A model generated the notes under the pieces. The model was not told where the DNA came from, did not search any database, and saw only the letters and a program-made list of their open reading frames with translations. From an uncultured Erythrobacter sp. (lineage in GTDB: Bacteria; Pseudomonadota; Alphaproteobacteria; Sphingomonadales; Sphingomonadaceae), in contig CANNCL010000003.1 of assembly GCA_947503155.1 (NCBI GenBank), positions 496,001 to 560,000 of the forward strand: a stretch of 64,000 nucleotides of DNA, given 5' to 3'. Position numbers and translations under genes: made by a program. Positions 17,606 through 26,598 of the stretch are shown piece by piece (the first letter of the stretch is position 1; every line of letters begins with the position of its first letter).

Positions 17606-19684
17606 ATGATGCGTCCTGATATTCTCAACCCGATCTTTGCCGAAAGCAAAACGTTGGATGGTGTTGGCCCGAAAATGGCCAAGCCGCTCGACAAGCTTGG
17701 CCTGACGCGTGTGAAGGATGTTGCCTATCATCTGCCCGAACGTTTTGTGACGCGGCGGGCATTGAGTGATCTGGATGAAGGGGCGGAGGGCGAACAGGTG
17801 ATCGTCGCGCTCACCGCGACCGAACACCGTGCGCCGTATAATCCGGGTCGCGGCCCGTACCGGGTGATGGCTCAGGATGAGGCGGGCAATATATGCGCGC
17901 TGACCTATTTTGGCCGCGCATCCTATAGCGCAAAAAAACTGTTCCCGGTGGGTGAGAAACGCTGGGTCGCCGGGCGGCTCGACCGGTATGGCGATATGCT
18001 TCAGATCGTGCATCCTGATCATGTGGAAGAAGACAGCGCGGCGCATTTGGCGCGGCTTAACGAGCCGGTCTATTCGCTGTCGGAGGGGCTGACACAGCCC
18101 AAGCTGGGATCGCTGGTGGCACAATCGGTGGAACGGCTGCCGGAATTGCCGGAGTGGATTGAGCCTAGCCAGTTTGAAAGGGCCGGTTGGCCCGCTTGGC
18201 GCGATGCGATCCATCTGGCGCATAAGGACGTGCATGAAAAAGCGCGCGACCGGCTTGCCTATGATGAATTGCTGGCAAATTCTCTCGCGCTGTTGATGGT
18301 GAAAGCCGAAGGGCGCCGCCGAAGGGGTCAGGCGCTGAACGGGGACGGGACGCTGCGCGCCCTTCTCAAATTGCCGTTTGAGATGACCGGCGCGCAGAAA
18401 CGTTCTGTCAGCGAGATTGAGGGCGATCTTCAGCAGGAATCGCCAATGCTGCGATTGCTGCAGGGGGATGTGGGTGCGGGTAAAACTGTGGTCGCGTTGG
18501 AGGCGATGCTGATCGCGAATGAGGCGGGCAAGCAAGCCGCATTGCTGGCTCCCACCGAAATCCTTGCGCGCCAGCATTTTGAAACCATCCGCAATATGGC
18601 CGCACCCACCGGCGTAGAGGTCGCGTTGCTGACCGGGCGCGCCAAAGGTAAAGAGCGCGAGGGCATTCTTATGGGATTGCTCGACGGGTCGATTGATATT
18701 TTGATCGGCACCCATGCAATTTTCCAAGACACGGTGAATTACAAAGATCTCGGTCTGGTCGTGATTGATGAGCAGCACCGTTTCGGCGTGGCGCAGCGGC
18801 TTGCGCTGGCGGGGAAGGGGCGGCGCGCGCCGCATACGCTGGCTATGACAGCAACGCCGATCCCGCGCAGCCTGACGCTGGCGCAATATGGCGAGATGGA
18901 TGTGAGCCGTCTGGATGAATTGCCGCCGGGCAGGCAGGCGATTGAAACTTTGGTCGTCTCGCAAGACCGAGCAGACGATGTGATCGCCGGGGTAGGGCGG
19001 CATCTGGCCACCGGTCAGCAGGCCTATTGGGTGTGTCCGATGGTGCGAGAGGCAAATGGCAGCTGGCAAACCGGCGACATTGCCGCCGCAGAGGCGCGCT
19101 ATGCTGAGCTAAAAGAGCGTTTCGGCGACGATGTCGTGATGGTCCACGGACAGCTAAAACCAGAAATCAAAGACGCCAATATGGAACGTTTCGCCAGCGG
19201 GGCTGCGAAATTACTCGTGGCAACGACAGTCATCGAAGTGGGCGTTGATGTGCCATCCTCAACCTTGATGGTCATCGAACAGGCGGAACGTTTTGGTCTG
19301 GCGCAGCTGCACCAATTGCGCGGGCGCGTTGGGCGGGGAAGCGAGAAGAGCCGGTGTTTGCTGCTGCGCGGCAGTGAACTCAGTGAGACGGCGCAGAAAC
19401 GACTCGCCTTGATGCGAGAGACGCAGGACGGGTTTCGTATTGCAGAAGAAGACCTTGAGCTGCGCGGCGGCGGCGAATTGCTGGGCACGCGGCAATCGGG
19501 CGAGGCGGCATTTCGGATCGCGGATTTGGAGCAAGTTCAAAAACTGCTGCCGGTCGCACATGCCGATGCACGGATGCTGATCGACCGTGATGGGGGGCTA
19601 AAGAGCGAACGCGGTGAGGCGGCGCGTATTCTGCTATATTTGTTTGAACGCGATTGGGGCGTCCAATTGCTGCGCGGGGGGTAA
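17606..19684 (+). CDS. recG: ATP-dependent DNA helicase RecG
   Basis: About 692 residues. The start could be the ATG at 17606, the ATG at 17609 or a GTG at 17600. RecG remodels stalled forks and Holliday junctions. An N-terminal wedge/OB domain is present (LDGVGPKMAKPLDKLGL through about 150). The helicase core has GDVGAGKTVVAL (Walker A), DEQHRFGVAQR (DExH box) and QLRGRVGRG (motif VI). Only about 50 bases separate it from divergent sdhE, so both promoters must be short. Confidence 0.97.
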   Translation: MMRPDILNPIFAESKTLDGVGPKMAKPLDKLGLTRVKDVAYHLPERFVTRRALSDLDEGAEGEQVIVALTATEHRAPYNPGRGPYRVMAQDEAGNICALTYFGRASYSAKKLFPVGEKRWVAGRLDRYGDMLQIVHPDHVEEDSAAHLARLNEPVYSLSEGLTQPKLGSLVAQSVERLPELPEWIEPSQFERAGWPAWRDAIHLAHKDVHEKARDRLAYDELLANSLALLMVKAEGRRRRGQALNGDGTLRALLKLPFEMTGAQKRSVSEIEGDLQQESPMLRLLQGDVGAGKTVVALEAMLIANEAGKQAALLAPTEILARQHFETIRNMAAPTGVEVALLTGRAKGKEREGILMGLLDGSIDILIGTHAIFQDTVNYKDLGLVVIDEQHRFGVAQRLALAGKGRRAPHTLAMTATPIPRSLTLAQYGEMDVSRLDELPPGRQAIETLVVSQDRADDVIAGVGRHLATGQQAYWVCPMVREANGSWQTGDIAAAEARYAELKERFGDDVVMVHGQLKPEIKDANMERFASGAAKLLVATTVIEVGVDVPSSTLMVIEQAERFGLAQLHQLRGRVGRGSEKSRCLLLRGSELSETAQKRLALMRETQDGFRIAEEDLELRGGGELLGTRQSGEAAFRIADLEQVQKLLPVAHADARMLIDRDGGLKSERGEAARILLYLFERDWGVQLLRGG

Positions 19685-19688
19685 GCGA

Positions 19689-20378
19689 ATGTTCGGGTAT
19701 GATCCAATCGATTTCTTTGATCCTGCGCCCTACGGGGCGCTTGCCTATTACGGCCACTATCTGCTTGGAACCATTGCGCTTGTAGCCGCTATTACCGCGT
19801 TTGCGGTGAAGAAGGGGAAGGGCAAACACCGTGTCGCAGGCCTCATTTATATCGCCGCGATCGCCGTGCTCAGTCTCACCTCAATTTCCATGTTGTCAGA
19901 ACGGATGATCCCGCCATTGATGATGGCGGTTGTGACTTCGATTAGCGCGATTGGCGGGGCATATCTGGCGCTTCAAAACGGATCAGCCCGGGTCAAAGCG
20001 GGCGAATATGCATTGAGCTTATTTCAGCTGACCGGATTGGTTGTTTTTCTATCTATTGCGGTGCCTGAGGCTTTGTCCGGGCGCATTCCGCTGGCGGCTC
20101 CAGCTATCATCGCAATAATCCCGGTCATATTGCTGGCCGGCGATCTGTATTGGTTCCTAAATCCGGCGAAGCGTGGGAGCAGGCGTGTCGCACGCCACTT
20201 GTCCTGCATGATTTGGGCCTTCGTTGTGGTGCTAAGAGCGCCGATGGTTGAGATTGCGGCGGCTGGTATTCCAATCCCCGCACCTGCTGTGGTGATCGGC
20301 CCGATTGCACTGGCTATCGCCATGCATTGGTATTTTCAGCGTAAATATGGCGGAAAACCGTTTGGGAAAAGTGCCTGA
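19689..20378 (+). CDS. Multi-pass membrane protein, DUF2306-like
   Basis: 229 residues with about 6-7 hydrophobic helices. The start is the ATG at 19689, 4 bases after the recG stop, so it is likely co-transcribed with recG. The paired pattern of His in the first helix (YYGHYLLGTIAL) and HRVAGLIYI after a basic loop resembles DUF2306-type predicted membrane proteins. No known enzymatic motif is seen, and the function is unknown. Confidence 0.65.
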   Translation: MFGYDPIDFFDPAPYGALAYYGHYLLGTIALVAAITAFAVKKGKGKHRVAGLIYIAAIAVLSLTSISMLSERMIPPLMMAVVTSISAIGGAYLALQNGSARVKAGEYALSLFQLTGLVVFLSIAVPEALSGRIPLAAPAIIAIIPVILLAGDLYWFLNPAKRGSRRVARHLSCMIWAFVVVLRAPMVEIAAAGIPIPAPAVVIGPIALAIAMHWYFQRKYGGKPFGKSA

Positions 20379-20399
20379 GGCGCGGCGTTCTGCGCAGTC

Positions 20400-20897
20400 T
20401 TAGAACCGCGCCGCTATTCGGTCTTTCAAGAAGCGCTGCACCAACGCATTGGCGGCTTCGCTGACAATGCTCCAACATTCGTCAAACCCCGCATCATCGC
20501 CGTAATAGGGATCGGGAACCGGTTCCCCGGCGCGATCAAGCACATCGAGCAGCATCGCGACATGCGCGGTCCCATGCCGCGGGGCGCACGCTTTGATCCC
20601 GACCATATTCGCGGTGTCGAGCGCGAAGATATGGGTGAAATCAAAGAAATCACTCTGCGACAATTGCCGCCCACATGCGCTGCCAATATCCACGCCATGT
20701 CTGCGCGCGGCGGCAATGGCACGGGGATCAGGCGGCGATCCAATATGGTAATCCGCCGTGCCCGCAGAATCGACGCTGATGTCCAAACCGGCCCGCGCCG
20801 CTGCATCGCGCAATGCCCCTTCGGCCATCGGTGATCGGCAGATATTGCCGAGGCAGACAAACAGAACAGAGATTTTATTGTCTGGCGCTTGAGTCAT
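20400..20897 (-). CDS. Low-molecular-weight protein-tyrosine phosphatase
   Basis: 165 residues. The N-terminal P-loop CLGNICRS (Cys15 nucleophile, Arg21) and the distal DPYYGDD motif with the general acid Asp are the complete LMW-PTP signature. Such enzymes often regulate exopolysaccharide tyrosine kinases, but no kinase is adjacent here. The gene starts 9 bases inside the upstream reading of the divergent DUF885 gene, supporting the later start chosen for that gene. Confidence 0.93.
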   Translation of the reverse strand: MTQAPDNKISVLFVCLGNICRSPMAEGALRDAAARAGLDISVDSAGTADYHIGSPPDPRAIAAARRHGVDIGSACGRQLSQSDFFDFTHIFALDTANMVGIKACAPRHGTAHVAMLLDVLDRAGEPVPDPYYGDDAGFDECWSIVSEAANALVQRFLKDRIAARF

Positions 20898-20928
20898 GCC
20901 TGCGTATTAATAGGAGCCAATCATGGCA

Positions 20929-20970
20929 TGCAAGTTGCAAGTTGCAAATTGCAAATTGCGATATGCAAGA
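20929..20970. repeat. 7-bp tandem repeat, six units
   Basis: Six head-to-tail heptamers: TGCAAGT twice, TGCAAAT twice, TGCGATA, TGCAAGA. They occupy the leader of the DUF885 gene, ending about 33 bases before its TTG start. Confidence 0.85.
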
Positions 20971-21002
20971 AGCTGACACAAGACATTGACAGGGGAAGAA
21001 AA

Positions 21003-22772
21003 TTGACGCGCACATTTATCTCAGGCCTAATTCTGGCGGCTCTTCCGATTGCTCCTTTATATGCAGGCCCGGTCGAAGATTTTGAAACCTTGCGCGAAGA
21101 AGTGTGGGAGCAGACGCTCGACAGCTCGCCAACTTTGGCCACCAGCATTGGGGATCGGCGCGGCGATGGTCAGCTGGGTGATTTGTCGCTCGCAGAATAT
21201 GACCGCCAAATCGCGGCGACGAGCGCGTTTCTCGCTCGGCTCAATGCGATTGATGCGGATGCTTTGCCGGTCGCGCTGCAGGTGGATCACGCGATCATGC
21301 TCAAGAGTTTCGAAGATTCTATCGCCGCCAGCGAGCATGATCACACGCGCTATATCCTCTTCACCAATCGCGGCGGTTGGTTCTCTGGATTTGCTTCGCT
21401 CCCCTATCGCTCCCCCTTCTTCACCGCCGCCGATTATGAAAGCTATCTTGGCCGGCTCGAATCCTATCGCAGCGTCAACAATCAAGGCATTGCGCGCAGC
21501 CGCCAAGCGATTGCCCTTGGCATGACGCAGCCATGCGAGCCGATGCAGGGTTTTGAGAACCGCATCGAGCAACAGATCGTCGATGATTACACCGCGTCGC
21601 CGTTTTGGCAGCCATTTGCTGGTGAGAAACCGGGATCAATTTCAGAAGAGAAATGGGCGGAGCTAAAATCCTCCGCACAGGCATTGATCGAAGGGGTGGT
21701 GATCCCATCCTACAGCGAATTTCTGACATTCTACACAGAGGATTACGCCCCCAATTGCCGCAGCGGGACGCCCGGCATTCTCGCCACACCGGGCGGGGCG
21801 GAATATTACGAATACCGCGTCCGCAGTTTCACCACGACCGACATGACGCCGGATGAAGTCCACAATCTGGGCCTGTCCGAAGTCGCGCGCATCCGCGCCG
21901 AAATGGTCGAAACCGCCGCCGAAGCCGGGTTTGAAAGCCGCGAGGCATTTATCGAACATCTGCGCACCGATCCGCAATATTTCATGACCGATGTGGATGA
22001 GTATGTCGCCTATGTCGCCGCGCTCGCAAAACACATTGATGGTTTTATGCCGCAATTGTTCGGCCGCCTCCCGCGCCAACCTTACACCGTTGCGCCAATC
22101 CCTGCGCCCAATGCGCCGGGCAACACGACCGCCTATTACGAGCCGGGTTCGTTGGAGACGGGGGCTGCCGGGATTTACCGGATCAACACGACAGAGCTGG
22201 ATCAGCGCCCATTGTGGGAATTGCCAGCTTTGGGTGTGCATGAGGCTGTACCCGGCCATCACCACCAGATCGCTTTGCAACAAGAGCTCGACATCCATCC
22301 GCTGCGCGCAAACGGCACCTTTTTCACCGCTTTTGTAGAAGGGTGGGGGCTGTATTCAGAACGGCTTGGGATTGAGATGGGGCTTTATGATACGCCGGCC
22401 AAACAGATGGGGCGGCTGTCATATGAGATGTGGCGCGCGACGCGTCTGGTGGTCGACACCGGACTTCATGCAAAAGGGTGGAGCAAAGAGCGCGCGGTTG
22501 CCTACATGCTCGACAACACGGCCCTGACGGCGGCGAATGTCGATGCGGAGGTCAATCGGTATATGACATGGCCGGGCCAAGCGCTGGCTTACAAAGTGGG
22601 CGAGCTCAAAATTCGCGAGCTGCGGGGCCGAGCAGAAGAAGCCTTGGGCGCTGAATTCGACCTGCGCGAATTTCATGACACCGTGCTGGAAAACGGATCA
22701 ATCCCGCTTTCCGTGCTGGAGGAGCATGTGGACCGCTGGATCGCGGCAGAACTGGCGGTGCAGGCTGAGTGA
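21003..22772 (+). CDS. DUF885 family metallopeptidase-like exported protein
   Basis: 589 residues. I choose the TTG at 21003 because AGGGGAAG lies directly upstream and the protein then begins with a proper signal peptide (TFISGLILAALPIAPLYA). The longer frame would translate the heptamer repeat. The family hallmark HEAVPGHHHQ (near residue 415) is a zinc-peptidase-like HExxxH variant. DUF885 proteins are predicted periplasmic or outer-membrane-associated peptidases of unclear substrate. Its stop abuts the stop of the convergent kinase gene with no spacer. Confidence 0.85.
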   Translation: MTRTFISGLILAALPIAPLYAGPVEDFETLREEVWEQTLDSSPTLATSIGDRRGDGQLGDLSLAEYDRQIAATSAFLARLNAIDADALPVALQVDHAIMLKSFEDSIAASEHDHTRYILFTNRGGWFSGFASLPYRSPFFTAADYESYLGRLESYRSVNNQGIARSRQAIALGMTQPCEPMQGFENRIEQQIVDDYTASPFWQPFAGEKPGSISEEKWAELKSSAQALIEGVVIPSYSEFLTFYTEDYAPNCRSGTPGILATPGGAEYYEYRVRSFTTTDMTPDEVHNLGLSEVARIRAEMVETAAEAGFESREAFIEHLRTDPQYFMTDVDEYVAYVAALAKHIDGFMPQLFGRLPRQPYTVAPIPAPNAPGNTTAYYEPGSLETGAAGIYRINTTELDQRPLWELPALGVHEAVPGHHHQIALQQELDIHPLRANGTFFTAFVEGWGLYSERLGIEMGLYDTPAKQMGRLSYEMWRATRLVVDTGLHAKGWSKERAVAYMLDNTALTAANVDAEVNRYMTWPGQALAYKVGELKIRELRGRAEEALGAEFDLREFHDTVLENGSIPLSVLEEHVDRWIAAELAVQAE

Positions 22773-24131
22773 TTATGCCGTTTTGGCGGGGAGAGGCTCG
22801 GTTGAATCGAGCATCTCCTGCGTCATGCGGCGGATATTGACCTTCGCCTTTAACCGCGCACCCAGAAGCGCGGTGCCGCTCACTTTGCGCTGAACGAAGA
22901 GGGTTTCGATCGGGGGAAAGGCCCAAGTGGCCTTATCCTGCGCAATCGCCATGCCTTCTTCGCGCAACAATTGTACGAAACCCCGGTCGCCAAAATCGAA
23001 CGGCGCATCTTCGCGCATTTCGCTGATGACGATATCAATCATGCGGTTCACGCGTTCCGGATGCCTTTCCGCGACGATTGGCATCATAAACCCGGCATCG
23101 ATGGCAGCGGCGAGGACTTCTTCGCGGCCCCCATTCAGGCCAGCGATCAGCATTTTTCGATAACCGTTCGACACATCTGGATCGACATCGCGGCATGCAC
23201 CGAAATCGAGCAAGACGATCTCTCCTGTTTCGCGGCGGTAACGGAAATTGGCGAAATTCGGATCGGTCTGCATAACGCCAAATTCGAACAATTCGCGCGC
23301 AACTAGGCGCATCAGGCGGGTCATCACCTCATCGCGGCGCTCTGGCGGTTCGTTTTCCAATTCCTCGATCGACACACCGTCTTCAAAACTCATCGCCAGT
23401 ATGGAACCGCGCGTCAGCCCCTCGTGTAGCACTGGCACAACGAACCCTTCGGCGCCCGCCAAACGCTCTCGGTACAGCGCCATCTGTTCGCCTTCGCGGG
23501 TGTAATCGGCCTCTTCGTGCAGCTGTTTCTTGGCCGCTGCGAGCAGCTTATCGACTTCCAATTCGGGCGGGGCGAAACCAGCAACTTTGAGCAGCGTCAT
23601 CACATTATCAACATCGCTATCGATGCTTTTTGCAACGCCGGGATATTGGACCTTAACCGCCAATTCCTGACCATCCCGTGTCATCGCTTTATGCACTTGC
23701 CCAATCGACGCGGCCGCGATGGGGCGCGGGTTGAACCATTTGAATTGCTTGCGCCAATCGTTACCCCATTCCGCGCGCAGCACGGTGTCGAGCTGTTTGG
23801 TTGGCATGAAATTCGCCTGATCGCGAAGCGTGGCGAGAATTTTGGAAAGTTCCGGCGGCAAAAAATCACCGGAATCCAGGCTGATCATCTGCCCCATCTT
23901 CATCGCCGCGCCGCGCAAATGGGCCAGCCGGTCGGTCATGCGTTGAACATTACCGGGCGTCAGGATCAAATCGCGCGCCGACAGTGGTTCTCCGCTCGTC
24001 AAACGCCGCGCGCCTTCGGCGGCCATACCGCCTGCGACGCCGCCGATCAGCCGCCCAAATGTACCAAAGCGCGCCAAGCGGCCTGATGGCACGGCGCGTT
24101 CTCTCGATTTATCAGGCTTTTGATCGTCCAT
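22773..24131 (-). CDS. ABC1/AarF (COQ8-type) atypical kinase
   Basis: 452 residues from the ATG at 24129-24131; an upstream in-frame TTG would read into the 13-bp repeat. Family motifs: KMGQ in LRGAAMKMGQMIS (the KxGQ helix), the Ala-rich loop AAASIGQVHKA, the catalytic-loop variant QTDPNFANF, and LLDFGACRDV (DFG). The QTDPN form resembles mitochondrial COQ8/ADCK3 rather than the HADPHPGN of classical UbiB. The family supports ubiquinone biosynthesis as an ATPase or kinase-like factor; the exact role here is unknown. The C-terminal region reaches LFVQRKVSGTALLGARLKA as in COQ8. Confidence 0.88.
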   Translation of the reverse strand: MDDQKPDKSRERAVPSGRLARFGTFGRLIGGVAGGMAAEGARRLTSGEPLSARDLILTPGNVQRMTDRLAHLRGAAMKMGQMISLDSGDFLPPELSKILATLRDQANFMPTKQLDTVLRAEWGNDWRKQFKWFNPRPIAAASIGQVHKAMTRDGQELAVKVQYPGVAKSIDSDVDNVMTLLKVAGFAPPELEVDKLLAAAKKQLHEEADYTREGEQMALYRERLAGAEGFVVPVLHEGLTRGSILAMSFEDGVSIEELENEPPERRDEVMTRLMRLVARELFEFGVMQTDPNFANFRYRRETGEIVLLDFGACRDVDPDVSNGYRKMLIAGLNGGREEVLAAAIDAGFMMPIVAERHPERVNRMIDIVISEMREDAPFDFGDRGFVQLLREEGMAIAQDKATWAFPPIETLFVQRKVSGTALLGARLKAKVNIRRMTQEMLDSTEPLPAKTA

Positions 24132-24152
24132 ATGCGCGCCGTACTCATTTTG

Positions 24153-24230
24153 AACCCTGCTAACAAACCCCGCCAACAAACCCCGCTAACAAACCCCGCT
24201 AACAAACCCTGCTAACAAACCCTGCTAACA
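24153..24230. repeat. 13-bp tandem repeat, six units
   Basis: Six consecutive 13-mers of consensus AACCCYGCTAACA (one unit has CGCC). The array lies 21 bases upstream of the COQ8-type kinase ATG and directly follows the T-tract of the Pmp3 gene terminator on the minus strand. The unit length is not a multiple of three. Confidence 0.92.
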
Positions 24231-24264
24231 AACAAAGCGGACCCGGAATGTATCCCAGGTCCGC
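24231..24264 (-). terminator. Rho-independent terminator of the Pmp3-like gene
   Basis: On the minus strand GCGGACC pairs with GGTCCGC (arms at 24258-24264 and 24237-24243) around a 14-base loop, followed by TTTGTTTG. It lies about 40 bases downstream of the Pmp3-like stop codon and should insulate it from the kinase gene. Confidence 0.8.
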
Positions 24265-24305
24265 AACGCTCGATCAGATGATCGAACTAAATTTGCCGCG
24301 CGGTT

Positions 24306-24488
24306 TTACGTGAGGCGCGCGTTCCCACCAGCGACGTAGTTCACATAGACGGCGTGGATCAGGCCGGGGACGAAAAACAGCAAAGTCAGGATCAAGTTGA
24401 TCCAGAAATCGGAACCCAGTCCCTTCTTCATCGCAACGCCCAATGGGGGGAGGAGGATGGTGGCGACAAGTGTAAGAAGTTCGAGCAT
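24306..24488 (-). CDS. YqaE/Pmp3 family small membrane protein
   Basis: 60 residues. Two transmembrane helices (about 4-22 and 29-50) are joined by a KKGLGSDFWINL loop, the Pmp3/YqaE (UPF0057) hallmark. Family members are stress- or salt-induced proteolipids affecting membrane potential. The ATG is preceded by AAGGAAG. A strong terminator follows, indicating a monocistronic unit. Confidence 0.92.
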   Translation of the reverse strand: MLELLTLVATILLPPLGVAMKKGLGSDFWINLILTLLFFVPGLIHAVYVNYVAGGNARLT

Positions 24489-24637
24489 AAATTGCTTCCT
24501 TGATTGGGTGTGACACGGGACGCCGTTTCGCGTCTTCATTTGCCCAATCAACGCGCACAATGGCCGTGTTGTTCCGAAAAAGTGTTGGGAACCAATTGCT
24601 TGCTTGTTCGTTAGGGATCGGTTGCTGTGATGACGCG

Positions 24638-25411
24638 CTAGCTAATGCAAAGCCCGCCATCGACCGGCAGGCATTGCCCGGTGATATAATCGCTATGCGG
24701 CGATGCGAAGAACACAGCCAGCCCCTCCAACCCCTCATGATCGCCCGGCCGGCGCAGCGGAATGCGTTGTTCCATCCAAGCGGCGAATTTCGGATTGGCG
24801 GCGGCGGTGATGTCGGTTTCGTAATACCCAAACAACAATGCATTGGCGGTGATTTGATGCCGCGCAAGTTCAAACGCCGCGCCCCGCGTCAGGCCGTTTA
24901 CTGCCGCTTTTGATGCCGCATAATCGGAGCTTTTGTTGACCCCCATGATCGATTGGCCAGAGGATGTGACGACCAATTTGCCGCCCGGATCGCCGTTTGC
25001 CGCGCGTTCAATCATGTGGCGGGATGCGTGTTTATAGACGAGGGCGGGGCCGCGCGCATTGATGGCCATCGTTGCGTCCCACCCATCGGTGGTGATGTCC
25101 TGTATGCGCGTTCCTGCGCCCGAAATCCCGGCATTGGCGAATGCCGCATCGACCCGCCCAAATGCGCTGAGTGTGGCTGCCATTGCCGCTTCGACCTGCG
25201 CGTCTGTGGAAACATCGCATTGCATCGCGATGGCTTTCCCGCCGCCTAAGCCGCCAAGTTCTTCCAATGCCGCCGCGTTCTTATCCGCATTGCGCGCCCA
25301 TATCGCGACATTCGCGCCTGACTTAATCAAACCCCGCGCCATACCCAGCCCAAGGCCGCCATTGCCGCCCGTGATGACCGCCACGCGGCCCGATAAATCG
25401 AACATGTTCAT
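24638..25411 (-). CDS. SDR family oxidoreductase
   Basis: 257 residues from the ATG at 25409-25411 (a second ATG is at 25403-25405). This is a classical short-chain dehydrogenase: TGGNGGLGLGMA NAD(P)-binding loop near residue 15, NAG near 92, and catalytic Ser...YAASK (Tyr about 164). The C-terminal PVDGGLCIS is typical of 3-oxoacyl- or gluconate-type SDRs. The substrate cannot be assigned. It is divergent from thyA, 118 bases away. Confidence 0.9.
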   Translation of the reverse strand: MNMFDLSGRVAVITGGNGGLGLGMARGLIKSGANVAIWARNADKNAAALEELGGLGGGKAIAMQCDVSTDAQVEAAMAATLSAFGRVDAAFANAGISGAGTRIQDITTDGWDATMAINARGPALVYKHASRHMIERAANGDPGGKLVVTSSGQSIMGVNKSSDYAASKAAVNGLTRGAAFELARHQITANALLFGYYETDITAAANPKFAAWMEQRIPLRRPGDHEGLEGLAVFFASPHSDYITGQCLPVDGGLCIS

Positions 25412-25529
25412 AGGCCGCAAGGTTGGCGCAATTCGGCCTCGCTCGCAAGCGCCCGGATTGGGATGGCTCGTTTCCAAAAGTGTGGATGAGCGGGTGGCAA
25501 GCGGGCAAATCGGCTTTATAGTTTTACCC

Positions 25530-26483
25530 ATGCCAAGTGCTTCGAATCTCACTTCACCGCCAAATGCGCATCCCGAACAGCAATATTTGGACCTGATGCG
25601 CCAGATATGGAGCGAGGGCAGCGAACGCGCCGACCGCACCGGTATCGGCACGCGTTCGATCTGCGGTGCGCAATTGCGCTATGATTTGGCGGATGGCGCA
25701 ATGCCGCTGCTGACGACAAAGCGGGTTTATTGGAAAACTGCGACACGAGAGATGCTGTGGTTCCTGACCGGAGAGACCAATATCCGCCCGCTGGTCCTGC
25801 AGGGGGTGAAGATTTGGAATGAATGGCCCCATGCCCGCTACGTCAAAGAGACCGGCGAACAGATTGATCTCGATACTTTTGTACAGCGGATCGCGGATGA
25901 CGAGGCGTTCGCCGCGCGCTGGGGCGATCTTGGCCCGGTTTATGGCAAACAATGGGTCGATTGGCCGACCTATCGGTATCGCAAAGATGGCCTGTATGAA
26001 CGCGGACCGGGCATCAATCAGGTCGCGCAAATTGTCGAAAGCCTCAAAACCAATCCCGGCAGCCGCCGCCACATCCTAGAGGGGTGGAATGTTGCGGAAC
26101 TGGATCAAATGGCACTGCCGCCGTGTCACAAGACATATCAATTCCATGTTGCCGGGAACAGGCTGAACTGCGTCCTCTATCAACGCAGCTGCGATGTCGC
26201 ACTGGGCCTGCCGTTCAACCTGTGGTCCGCCGCGTTGCTAACGCGGATGATGGCGCAGCAAACGGGGCTGGAGCCGGGTGAGCTAATATGGATGGGCGGG
26301 GACGTGCACCTGTATCTCAACCACGCGCATTTGATCGAAGAACAACTGACTCGCGAGCCGCAGGGCCGCCCCACCTTCGAAATCACCCGAAAGCCTGAAA
26401 CAATTTTCGACTACAAAATTGAGGATTTCGTGGTGCATGATTACGCGCCGCTGCCCCCAATCAAGGCTCCTGTTGCGGTGTGA
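25530..26483 (+). CDS. thyA: Thymidylate synthase
   Basis: 317 residues from the ATG at 25530. It converts dUMP to dTMP with methylene-tetrahydrofolate. The nucleophile is in LPPCHKTYQFHV (Cys about 199), with SCDVALGLPFNL and the folate-binding C-terminus following. Upstream codons in the same frame overlap the SDR gene and were rejected. It is slightly longer than the 264-residue E. coli enzyme because of an insertion around 80-150, as in many alphaproteobacteria. Confidence 0.96.
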   Translation: MPSASNLTSPPNAHPEQQYLDLMRQIWSEGSERADRTGIGTRSICGAQLRYDLADGAMPLLTTKRVYWKTATREMLWFLTGETNIRPLVLQGVKIWNEWPHARYVKETGEQIDLDTFVQRIADDEAFAARWGDLGPVYGKQWVDWPTYRYRKDGLYERGPGINQVAQIVESLKTNPGSRRHILEGWNVAELDQMALPPCHKTYQFHVAGNRLNCVLYQRSCDVALGLPFNLWSAALLTRMMAQQTGLEPGELIWMGGDVHLYLNHAHLIEEQLTREPQGRPTFEITRKPETIFDYKIEDFVVHDYAPLPPIKAPVAV

Positions 26484-26598
26484 TTGCGCGTCCTTGACCG
26501 GGGTGAAATGCTGACATACGCGCCAAATATCAGGCGTGAAAACACCGCAGCACATGCGGGCTTTCATGTTGGTGTTAGACCCTCTGGGAGAGCGCTTT

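Noticed and set aside
17594..19069. 491-codon open frame on the minus strand opposite recG
   Set aside because: Fully antisense to recG, His/Arg/Gln-rich without domain pattern; a G+C-driven shadow frame.
24638..25651. Long version of the SDR starting 80 codons earlier
   Set aside because: Upstream part overlaps the start of thyA and shows no SDR homology; the Rossmann motif begins at the chosen ATG.
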